Source: SVFI01 sp045546735 (lineage in GTDB: Bacteria > Bacillota > Clostridia > Lachnospirales > Lachnospiraceae). Taken from it: a stretch of DNA of 64,000 nucleotides. The notes beneath the pieces are model-generated. The model did no database searches, was not told the origin of the DNA, and saw only the letters and a list, made by a program, of their open reading frames with translations. The stretch spans positions 1 to 64,000 of the forward strand of contig JAZQDJ010000080.1 of the NCBI GenBank assembly GCA_045546735.1, in the 5' to 3' direction. The translations under genes and the position numbers were made by a program. Shown here piece by piece: positions 8,273 through 16,102 of the stretch (the first letter of the stretch is position 1; each line of letters opens with the position of its first letter).

Positions 8273-9946
8273 GTGAACATATTTTTAGACCTTAAAAATA
8301 AAATTGATATGTATTTCGGCGAGGGTTCTATAGGTATCCTGTTTTTGTGTGTTCTTTTGCTTTGGATTGTAAAAAAAGAAAAGAGCAGACAACTCCGTTT
8401 TTATATTTATTATGTCGTGACGGCGCTGGTTGGGATGATGAACCCGCTTTCGCTCTATGTGATTGACAAAACGGGGAACATGGAGGTGTTTGAGCGCTTT
8501 TTCTGGCTTTTGATGACGACCTTTCTGCTTGCATTTACGTTTGCCGTGTTTGTGCACAAAAAAGGAATGCTCCTTATTCCGATACTTGTGCTTTTGCTTC
8601 TTTGCGGAAAGAGCGTGTTTACTAATACGGAGTATAAACCGGCTGAAAATATCGAAAAAATCAATGAACAGGCAATACAGGTCAGTGAGATTATAATGCG
8701 CGATTTTGAAGGACTTGCGGAGGATGCACCTGTGGAGCCGAACCGTCAGGGGATTGAAATGCCTACTGCGGCGGTCACGGAACCTCTCAATGAAGCCATC
8801 CGCATGTACAATGCCAATATTGACCTTTGGTATGTGCGCAAAAACTTCGGAAATTACAATTCGGGCGGTTACAGAAAAGTGGCTTCACTTTTGACAATGG
8901 ACAACAGTGTCATACCGCTTCGACGGGTTGTGCATGATATGCGGAAAAAGGGATTTGAGTATTTGGTTGTCGGAGACTGGCAGATGCTTTCCGGTGATTT
9001 AAATGTTTATAATCTTGAACTGATCGGAACAACTGAAAATTATCGTGTTTACAAACGTATGACAGAAGATAAGTATCGTCTGATACAATACGCGGATATC
9101 AACAATTATCAGTGCATGAGTTATTTGATTTACAATCCGCAAAGAGGTCTTGTGGTTGTTGACGGAGGCCGTGCATGGCAGAGTGAAGAACTGGTAAAAC
9201 AGATTGAGCGCCGCGGAGGCGTGGTAGATGCATGGATTATCACACATGCACATGATGATCATGCAGGTGTGCTTGCTTCTATCCTTGAGGCGGAATGGCA
9301 TACGTCAAAGATAGAAATTAAGCAGATTTTGATCGGCGACATGGACTATGAGGCAGTTAAGAAGCAGGATCCGGAAAGAGCGGGAATGGTGGATTATCTG
9401 CTGATGGGACTTGAGAAGCACGACAATGTGCGCGTCCTCAAAGCGGGCGATGAACTTGATGTTATCGGACTTCAGATGAAAGTGCTTCATACATGTAACG
9501 AGATGGTTGTTGAAAATAGTGACAATATTTTAAATGACGGTTCGATGGTATTTAAACTGACCGGACAAAAGAGAAGCGTCCTGTTCCTTGCTGATACGGC
9601 GGATAATACAGAGAAAATCGCGAAAGAAGTAATCAATCCGTCGGAAGGCAGCAAAATCGGCCGTCTGATAGCGGATGAAATTATGGAAAACTATCCGGAT
9701 GATGTGAAATCGTGGGCAGTCCAGATGTCTCATCACGGAAACGGTTCGTACCCGGATTATTTCTATAAGGCGATAGCGCCGAAGCGTGCGTTCTTCCCGG
9801 CCCCGAAATGGCTTATGAAAAATAAAAACAAAGAGACGGGTGAGAAGAGCTATTATTCTACGCCGCATTACGTGAAATTGATGAAGAACATGGGGGCGGA
9901 AATTATTTCGTTCGGTACCAAGAAGAAGGCGGTACGGTTTAGGTAG
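8273..9946 (+). CDS. membrane protein fused to a metallo-beta-lactamase-fold domain
   Basis: A 557-residue protein with a GTG start 7 nt after AAGGAG. Four hydrophobic segments (about residues 17-115) and a soluble middle (120-270) match the plan of the 6314-7192 product. The C-terminal part (about 275-557) is a ComEC/MBL-type hydrolase domain: VVVDGG strand, THAHDDHAG metal motif (HxHxDH), an FLADTAD segment and SHHGNG. The MBL domain could cleave phosphodiester or another ester bond in the glycan or its lipid carrier. Whether it lies inside or outside the membrane is not settled; the four-helix count is the only guide. It ends the first transcription block, with no clear terminator before the next promoter. 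Confidence 0.75.
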   Translation: MNIFLDLKNKIDMYFGEGSIGILFLCVLLLWIVKKEKSRQLRFYIYYVVTALVGMMNPLSLYVIDKTGNMEVFERFFWLLMTTFLLAFTFAVFVHKKGMLLIPILVLLLLCGKSVFTNTEYKPAENIEKINEQAIQVSEIIMRDFEGLAEDAPVEPNRQGIEMPTAAVTEPLNEAIRMYNANIDLWYVRKNFGNYNSGGYRKVASLLTMDNSVIPLRRVVHDMRKKGFEYLVVGDWQMLSGDLNVYNLELIGTTENYRVYKRMTEDKYRLIQYADINNYQCMSYLIYNPQRGLVVVDGGRAWQSEELVKQIERRGGVVDAWIITHAHDDHAGVLASILEAEWHTSKIEIKQILIGDMDYEAVKKQDPERAGMVDYLLMGLEKHDNVRVLKAGDELDVIGLQMKVLHTCNEMVVENSDNILNDGSMVFKLTGQKRSVLFLADTADNTEKIAKEVINPSEGSKIGRLIADEIMENYPDDVKSWAVQMSHHGNGSYPDYFYKAIAPKRAFFPAPKWLMKNKNKETGEKSYYSTPHYVKLMKNMGAEIISFGTKKKAVRFR

Positions 9947-9949
9947 AAT

Positions 9950-9978
9950 TTGATATTTCATATGATATATGGTATGAT
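9950..9978 (+). promoter_or_regulatory. strong sigma-A promoter for the ABC export block
   Basis: TTGATA (9950-9955), a 17-bp spacer and TATGAT (9973-9978), with a TGG extended -10 at 9970-9972. Each hexamer is one base off consensus. Transcription would start near 9985, leaving about a 40-nt leader before ATG 10024. Confidence 0.8.
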
Positions 9979-10023
9979 AAATAAGTATGTTTGCGCCTAT
10001 ATGCGACTTTAGGAGTTATCACA

Positions 10024-10854
10024 ATGACAACATTTTTAAATAAGTTCTTTTCTTTACCGAAAGAACTATGGAACAACCGAAGAATGATTTGGAAACTTTC
10101 CAAGAATGATTTTAAAACCCGATACGCAGGTTCTTACCTGGGTATCGTTTGGGCGTTTGTACAGCCGGTCATCACAATTCTTGTTTACTGGCTTGTATTC
10201 GAGAAGGGGTTCAGTGCTAAGGCTGAGATGTTTAAATCCGGTGTGGAAGTTCCGTTTGTTGTATATCTGACGAGCGGACTTGTACCTTGGTTTTTCTTTT
10301 CGGAGGCAGTGACGCAGTCGACCAATGCACTTTTGGAATACAATTATCTGGTGAAAAAGGTTGTGTTTAAAATCAGTATTTTACCGTTGATTAAGATTAT
10401 TGCTGCGTGCTTCATTCATGTATTCTTTGTGGCTGTGCTTTTGGCAATTTATTTTATCTATGGCTATGGTTTTACACCGTATATATTCCAGCTTGTATAT
10501 TACAGTCTATGTATGTTTATATTGGTGCTTGCGCTCAGTTATACGTTCTGTTCGGTCGTTATCTTTTTCCGCGACCTGTCGCAGATTGTGGCGATTGCAC
10601 TTCAGATCGGCATGTGGGCGACTCCGATTATGTGGTCGATTTCCCGTATCGAAGGGACTGTGTTTGAAACTATTTTCAAACTTAATCCGCTTTACTATGT
10701 TGTAAACGGATATCGTCAGTCGCTGTTCGGGCAGACTTGGTTTTTTGAGGACTGGCAGCTCACTCTTTACTTCTGGGTGGTCACACTTTTGCTGTTCGCA
10801 TTCGGAACGGTAGTGTTTAAGAGACTGAAACCGCACTTTGCGGATGTGCTGTAG
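10024..10854 (+). CDS. wzm: ABC-2 type polysaccharide export permease
   Basis: A 276-residue permease of the Wzm/TagG type with six predicted membrane helices and the family segment KNDFKTRYAGSYLGIVWAF near the N-terminus. Its C-terminal stretch, NPLYYVVNGYRQSLFGQ, is also typical. It moves lipid-linked glycan across the membrane with the ATPase encoded next. A TTG at 9991 is in frame, but ATG 10024 lies 8 nt after AGGAG (10011-10015) and fits the normal length. A hairpin-forming spacer of about 100 nt separates it from the ATPase gene, unusual for such pairs. Confidence 0.92.
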   Translation: MTTFLNKFFSLPKELWNNRRMIWKLSKNDFKTRYAGSYLGIVWAFVQPVITILVYWLVFEKGFSAKAEMFKSGVEVPFVVYLTSGLVPWFFFSEAVTQSTNALLEYNYLVKKVVFKISILPLIKIIAACFIHVFFVAVLLAIYFIYGYGFTPYIFQLVYYSLCMFILVLALSYTFCSVVIFFRDLSQIVAIALQIGMWATPIMWSISRIEGTVFETIFKLNPLYYVVNGYRQSLFGQTWFFEDWQLTLYFWVVTLLLFAFGTVVFKRLKPHFADVL

Positions 10855-10896
10855 GTGGTTTTGCGAATGGGGATTTAGGCCGAAGAGCCGGTAAAA

Positions 10897-10933
10897 TTGG
10901 GCCGGAGCCCAAAGAATTGCGAAAATGGCCCAA
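10897..10933 (+). promoter_or_regulatory. two mutually exclusive hairpins between permease and ATPase genes
   Basis: TTGGGC at 10897-10902 can pair with GCCCAA at 10907-10912 (4-nt loop). Alternatively TTGGGCC at 10897-10903 can pair with GGCCCAA at 10927-10933. The left arm is shared, so only one can form. The distal arm ends about 10 nt before the ATPase ribosome-binding site (about 10943-10948). No T-run follows, so translation control or transcript processing is more likely than termination. Inference only. Confidence 0.5.
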
Positions 10934-10955
10934 AACAAAATAAAAGGAATAAATT

Positions 10956-12251
10956 ATGGAAAACAATACTGCCCCGGTAGTAATCCGGGTATCAGAACTG
11001 AATAAAGTATATAAACTCTATGATAAGCCTTCGGACCGTCTGAAGGAGTCACTCGGTCTTTCGCGGGGGAAGAAGCACAGAGAGCATTACGCGCTCAAAA
11101 ATGTAAGCTTTGACGTGCATCGCGGCGAGAGTGTCGGTATTATCGGAACGAACGGTTCGGGCAAGTCGACAATTCTCAAAATAATTACAGGTGTATTAAA
11201 TAAAACGAGTGGTGATCTTGAGGTGGACGGCCGGATTTCCGCGCTGCTCGAGCTTGGTGCAGGATTTAACATGGAGTATACGGGAATTGAGAATATTTAC
11301 CTGAACGGTACCATGATAGGTTTTTCGCAGGAAGAGATTGATGCGAAACTGCAGGATATTCTGGATTTCGCGGATATCGGAGATTTTGTGCATCAGCCGG
11401 TAAAGACATACAGTTCGGGTATGTTTGTGCGACTTGCGTTTGCAGTTGCAATCAATATTGAGCCGGAGATTTTAATTGTTGATGAAGCGCTTTCTGTCGG
11501 AGATGTTTTCTTCCAGATGAAGTGTTTCCACAAATTTGAAGAGTTTAAAGAGATGGGTAAAACCATTCTTTTTGTAAGTCATGACCTTTCAAGTATCGCA
11601 AAATATTGCGATAGAGTAATTTTATTGAATCAGGGTGTAAAGTTGGCCGAGGGTAATCCGAAGGACATGATTAACATGTATAAAAAACTGCTCGTCAATC
11701 AGCTTGATGTGGAGACGCTTGAAGATGTGTCGGGAAAAAGCAAGCTGACGACAGAAGAAGGTGAGCCGGGAGCGTGGAAAAACAATTTTACAATCAATGA
11801 TGCAGTACTTGACTATGGTGAGCGCCAGGCAGAGATTGTGGATTTTGCGGTTGTGGATGAATATGGTGCTTTCAGCAATATCATTCAGAAGGGGTCGACC
11901 TTTGAAGTGAAAGCAAAACTTCGTTTCAACGAGACAGTAAAGGATCCGATTTTTACCTTTACCATTAAAGATAAAAAAGGTACCGACATTACCGGAACAA
12001 ACACAATGTTTGAACGTGTGGAAACCGGAGTGTGTGAAAAGGGACAGGAGCGGATTGTAACCTACCGCCAGCAGATGGATCTGCAAGGGGGAGACTACCT
12101 CATTTCACTCGGTTGTACAGGCTATGTCGGAGATGAATTTAAGGTATATCACAGATTATATGATCTTGTCAGTGTTTCTGTTATTTCGGACAAAAACACG
12201 GTGGGATTTTTCGATATGAACACACAGATTACCGTGGAAAACGGACAGTAA
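10956..12251 (+). CDS. wzt: ABC polysaccharide export ATPase with C-terminal glycan-binding extension
   Basis: A 431-residue protein. Walker A (GTNGSGKST) is at about residues 64-72, the ABC signature YSSGMFVRLAFA near 154, Walker B EILIVDEA near 175 and a switch His in FVSHD. After the ATPase core (to about 250) comes a beta-rich extension of roughly 175 residues, the size and place of the Wzt carbohydrate-binding domain that in Gram-negative O9a-type systems recognises a capped chain end. TagH-type ATPases that export unmodified teichoic acid lack such a domain. It energises the permease at 10024-10854. Confidence 0.92.
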   Translation: MENNTAPVVIRVSELNKVYKLYDKPSDRLKESLGLSRGKKHREHYALKNVSFDVHRGESVGIIGTNGSGKSTILKIITGVLNKTSGDLEVDGRISALLELGAGFNMEYTGIENIYLNGTMIGFSQEEIDAKLQDILDFADIGDFVHQPVKTYSSGMFVRLAFAVAINIEPEILIVDEALSVGDVFFQMKCFHKFEEFKEMGKTILFVSHDLSSIAKYCDRVILLNQGVKLAEGNPKDMINMYKKLLVNQLDVETLEDVSGKSKLTTEEGEPGAWKNNFTINDAVLDYGERQAEIVDFAVVDEYGAFSNIIQKGSTFEVKAKLRFNETVKDPIFTFTIKDKKGTDITGTNTMFERVETGVCEKGQERIVTYRQQMDLQGGDYLISLGCTGYVGDEFKVYHRLYDLVSVSVISDKNTVGFFDMNTQITVENGQ

Positions 12252-12265
12252 GACAGGAGGAAATT

Positions 12266-14062
12266 ATGCGCACAAACCGCGAAGGAAATTTAAAACGGTT
12301 TTTTGACATACAGGAAACAGACCTTGTGCTTGACGTGCGCGGACAGGCTCTTGTGCTCCGTGAGGCAGAATATGATTACATTTTCTGGAACCCGGACGGA
12401 GCAGACGGAAAAGAAATTTGTGTGCAGAATTTGTATCAGCTTTTAAAACCGACAGGAAAGCTGGTTGTATATTTTGATAATCCGTATAGTGTTCATGCAT
12501 TTGCACGGGGGATGGCAGAAGATACGTCGGATGTCGGTTATCCGCTGCTTACTACATTGAAAACAGCGCTTACAGAAAATGGATATAAGTTTTATGACAG
12601 AGTTTACTATCCGTACCCGAAAGTGGATTTTCCATGTGTGTTTTTCTCAGATGAAAGGCTTCCGGGGAAAAATGAATGCGATGACAACTTTTATAATTTC
12701 GATACTGCGTGTATGGAAGCGTTTGATGAGCGCAGTGTAACGGACCGGATTGTTGACGGTCAAATGTATCCGTATTTGGCCAATGCCTATATGTTGATAC
12801 TTTCTAAAACACCGATGGAAGACTTTCCGGTATATGTGCGTTTTTCTAATGAAAGGCGAGAAGATGCACAGATCCGTACGGATTTATACAAAGACAGGGT
12901 GGTAAAAAGAGCAGCGTGCGAGAAAGCTGCAGGACATGTCCTTGCCATGCAGGTAACAGGACCGCTATTGCAGGAAAGTTTGCAGGGAGTAACCATTCTC
13001 GGAAAAGAATGTGTTGTAAATCAAGTGGTATCTGTAAGCGGAGTAGACCGGAGCGTGGAAATATCGTTTGCGCGCGGTGAAAGTCTTGAGCAGATGCTTG
13101 ACCGTATGGCTGAGGCGGGAAAAGAAGAAGAGGCAGCAGAGATTCTTCTTGATTTTTGCCGGGGACTGAAACATAGTTCTGTTTTATCGGATTTTACAGT
13201 GACAGAGCGTTTTCGTGAGATATTCGGCGAGATAGAAAATCTGCAGCAGTATGAGTGGAAAACACTTCCTGTCAGTGATATTGATTTGGTTTGTCAGAAT
13301 GTTTTGATTTCGGATCAGGCAGTTATCATCGACCATGAATGGACGTTTGATTTCCCTGTTCCGGTAGATTTTTTGGTGTTTCGTTTTCTGTATTTCTATT
13401 TGGAAGCAAAGCACAGAACGTGCATGGAAAGAAAAGCTTTTGCCGGCATTTACGAAAAGGCGGGCATCAGCAAAGAGATGAGAGAAATTTTCCTTTCGAT
13501 GGAAACCGCATTTCAGCATTATGTACAGAGCGGTGCAAAGGTTCTTTGCAACAGTTTTGATGCTGAGGGTAAGCCGGTGCTTACCAATGAAGTAATAAAA
13601 AATCAAATCGAAAAATTAAACGGTAAAACAGTGGGCGGTATTACAGCGAAACGTTCGCCGGAAGGTGTTTATCTGTATAAACTTCCGGAGACGTCAGACG
13701 GAATGACTATTTTGCTGGAAGGATTTGATTCGTCGTTGCAGGCGCATGTACTCAGACTCGGTGCGATGGAAGGACTTTCGCTTGAGACAAACGGAATGCA
13801 TCTCGGAGGACTTTTGTATCTGTTTGAGCAGCAGATGCCGCAAGTGACACTGCGCGGAATTGAGGACGGAGATTGCGGTGCTGAAATCAGCGTGGAAGAA
13901 ATCGAAATGTCGGAGGCGGCAATCAGGGAACTGAAAACGACGATAACCGACATGAAGTTTATTATAGACAACAGGGAACAGCAAATACGCGACCTGAAAG
14001 AAAGCGTCAGCTGGAAGGTGACAAAGCCACTGCGTGCGCTGAAAGGAAACAAAGAGGAGTAA
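12266..14062 (+). CDS. methyltransferase-like / kinase-like protein with C-terminal coiled coil (WbdD-like layout)
   Basis: A 598-residue protein. Residues 1-170 resemble the second half of a class I methyltransferase: LLKPTGKLVVYFDNPYS and FYDRVYYPYPKVDFP. The usual GxGxG SAM-binding motif is missing and the part before it is too short, so methyl transfer is doubtful. Residues about 170-440 resemble an LPS/aminoglycoside-kinase fold (SDIDLVCQNVLI near 338-349, then IIDHEWTF). The end is a heptad-like coil finishing in SWKVTKPLR. This order matches WbdD, which caps and measures O-antigen chains, and the gene follows an ABC exporter of the type WbdD works with. It could instead be a scaffold for glycosyltransferases. 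ATG follows AGGAGG. Confidence 0.7.
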   Translation: MRTNREGNLKRFFDIQETDLVLDVRGQALVLREAEYDYIFWNPDGADGKEICVQNLYQLLKPTGKLVVYFDNPYSVHAFARGMAEDTSDVGYPLLTTLKTALTENGYKFYDRVYYPYPKVDFPCVFFSDERLPGKNECDDNFYNFDTACMEAFDERSVTDRIVDGQMYPYLANAYMLILSKTPMEDFPVYVRFSNERREDAQIRTDLYKDRVVKRAACEKAAGHVLAMQVTGPLLQESLQGVTILGKECVVNQVVSVSGVDRSVEISFARGESLEQMLDRMAEAGKEEEAAEILLDFCRGLKHSSVLSDFTVTERFREIFGEIENLQQYEWKTLPVSDIDLVCQNVLISDQAVIIDHEWTFDFPVPVDFLVFRFLYFYLEAKHRTCMERKAFAGIYEKAGISKEMREIFLSMETAFQHYVQSGAKVLCNSFDAEGKPVLTNEVIKNQIEKLNGKTVGGITAKRSPEGVYLYKLPETSDGMTILLEGFDSSLQAHVLRLGAMEGLSLETNGMHLGGLLYLFEQQMPQVTLRGIEDGDCGAEISVEEIEMSEAAIRELKTTITDMKFIIDNREQQIRDLKESVSWKVTKPLRALKGNKEE

Positions 14063-14064
14063 CT

Positions 14065-16047
14065 ATGGCAGAACAAAATATGGAGGCCTATTATAAAGAC
14101 CTGTATGAGAGAGAAAAAGCCAAAAATGAAAAGTTGACTTACCGTTTGGCAGACAGTCAGAGAGAGGTGGAAGATCTGACGCGGAAGCTTACTAAGATCA
14201 AAGGGTCGATTTTTTGGAAAATGGCAAAGCCGTTTCGCGTTGTGATTAACTTTTTTATCGCGACAAAGAACCGCATTCTGTGCCATGGCAACCCAAAAGG
14301 GATTGCCCGCAAACTTGTAAATAAATATCGTGAGAAGAAAGCAATCAAAATTCACGGAACCGGAAGCTTTCCGAGTGCAGCAGAGCGCAAGGAGCAGGAG
14401 GAAACAAAATTTGAGAAAGACATTAAAATCAGTATCCTCGTTCCGCTTTATAATACGCCGGAGAAGTTTTTGCGTGAGATGATTGATTCTGTAAAGGCGC
14501 AGACCTACGGCGGCTGGGAACTTTGCCTGGCAGACGGTTCTGACGGTGAGCATTCGTTTGTCGGTGAGATTTGTAAACAGTATTGCGAAGGAGATGCACG
14601 TATTGTTTATAAGAAACTGGAAAAGAACGAAGGAATTTCGGGAAATACAAATCGCTGCTATGAGATGGCAACAGGAAATTATATTGCGCTGTTTGACCAT
14701 GATGACTTATTGCATCCGAGTGTTCTTTATGAATACATGAAGGTAATTTGTGAGCAGGATGCAGATTATATTTACTGCGATGAGGCGACCTTTAAAGGCG
14801 GTAGCATCAACAATATGATTACACTGCACTTTAAGCCGGATTTTGCGCCGGACAACCTGCGCGCAAACAATTATATTTGTCATTTCAGCGTATTTAAAAA
14901 AGAATTGCTCGACAGCGGAGAATTGTTCCGCAGTCAGTTTGACGGAAGTCAGGACCATGATATGATTCTTCGTCTGACACAGAAGGCTGAAAAAATCGTG
15001 CATGTTCCGAAGATTTTATACTATTGGCGTTCTCATAAAGGAAGTGTTGCTTCCGGTATCGATGCCAAGACCTATGCGATTGATGCGGCAAAGGGTGCGA
15101 TTGCAGAGCACTTGAAAGGCTATGGCTACAAAGATTTTGAGATTGAGAGTACAAGAGCGTTTGCGACGATTTTCCGTATTCGATATGCGCTCAGCGCCCG
15201 TCCGAAGGTATCGATTGTCATTGCAAACAAAGACCATGTGGAAGATCTGTCACGCTGCGTGGAGTCGATTATCAATGTTTCAACTTACGACAATTATGAA
15301 ATTGTGATTGTGGAAAACAACAGCGAGACGCAGGAAATCCGTACTTACTATGAAGAAATCAAGCAGCATCCGAATGTGCGGGTGGTAGAATACGAAGGGG
15401 CATTTAACTATTCTAAGATTAATAATCTCGGTGTGGAACATACAACCGGAGAATATGTGCTTCTTCTTAACAATGATACGCAGGTAATTACGCCGAACTG
15501 GATCGAGGAGCTTTTGATGTATGCACTCCGCGAGGATGTCGGTGTTGTCGGAGCAAAACTTTATTACGATGACCGCACGATTCAGCATGCGGGTATTGTA
15601 GTCGGACTCGGCGCGCACAGAACAGCCGGACATACGCATTATCGTATTCCGGAGGCAAATGTCGGTTACATGGGTAAACTTTGTTATGCACAGAATGTAT
15701 CTGCGGTGACAGGTGCATGTATGATGGTGAAAAAATCCCTGTACGAGCAGCTCGGCGGTCTGGATGAAGAATTTGCCGTAGCGCTCAATGATGTGGACTT
15801 CTGTCTGAAGGTAAGAGAGCAGGGGCTTTTGAATATCTTTACCCCGTTTGCGGAACTTTACCATTATGAGTCAAAATCAAGGGGCTCTGATAAAGACGAT
15901 GCCCGTGCAATCCGCTATCAGCAGGAATCCGACCGTTTTAAGGTGAAATGGGAAAAGGTACTTGCAAAAGGCGATCCGTATTATAATCCGAATTTCTCGC
16001 TCGATCATTCCGATTTTACAGTGAATTGGAAACGTGCGAAAAAATAA
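14065..16047 (+). CDS. bifunctional GT2 glycosyltransferase (two catalytic domains)
   Basis: A 660-residue cytoplasmic enzyme. An N-terminal coiled segment (1-60) ends in SIFWKMAKPFR, then two GT-A domains follow. The first begins ISILVPLYNTP (about 125) with ALFDHDDLLHPS as its metal motif; the second begins KVSIVIANKDH (about 378) with LLLNNDTQV. C-terminal AVTGACMMVKKSLYEQLGGLDEE is typical of rhamnosyl-/hexosyltransferase-like GT2 enzymes. Two domains in one chain suggest two successive sugar additions. The coil-plus-WKxxKPxR element mirrors the end of the preceding protein, hinting at an interaction. The gene starts 2 nt after the previous stop. Confidence 0.9.
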   Translation: MAEQNMEAYYKDLYEREKAKNEKLTYRLADSQREVEDLTRKLTKIKGSIFWKMAKPFRVVINFFIATKNRILCHGNPKGIARKLVNKYREKKAIKIHGTGSFPSAAERKEQEETKFEKDIKISILVPLYNTPEKFLREMIDSVKAQTYGGWELCLADGSDGEHSFVGEICKQYCEGDARIVYKKLEKNEGISGNTNRCYEMATGNYIALFDHDDLLHPSVLYEYMKVICEQDADYIYCDEATFKGGSINNMITLHFKPDFAPDNLRANNYICHFSVFKKELLDSGELFRSQFDGSQDHDMILRLTQKAEKIVHVPKILYYWRSHKGSVASGIDAKTYAIDAAKGAIAEHLKGYGYKDFEIESTRAFATIFRIRYALSARPKVSIVIANKDHVEDLSRCVESIINVSTYDNYEIVIVENNSETQEIRTYYEEIKQHPNVRVVEYEGAFNYSKINNLGVEHTTGEYVLLLNNDTQVITPNWIEELLMYALREDVGVVGAKLYYDDRTIQHAGIVVGLGAHRTAGHTHYRIPEANVGYMGKLCYAQNVSAVTGACMMVKKSLYEQLGGLDEEFAVALNDVDFCLKVREQGLLNIFTPFAELYHYESKSRGSDKDDARAIRYQQESDRFKVKWEKVLAKGDPYYNPNFSLDHSDFTVNWKRAKK

Positions 16048-16102
16048 ATTTTAATAGGTAACCCTACATTTATATGTATAGGAAATAGGAGGATATGAAA
16101 AG

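Noticed and set aside
8273..9946. Beta-lactam resistance enzyme
   Set aside because: The MBL fold is of the ComEC/phosphodiesterase type and is fused to membrane helices; antibiotic resistance is not supported.
13669..14700. Long minus-strand frame across two glycan genes
   Set aside because: It overlaps two well-supported plus-strand genes, has no ribosome-binding site and encodes a low-complexity, Phe/Ile/Ser-rich product.
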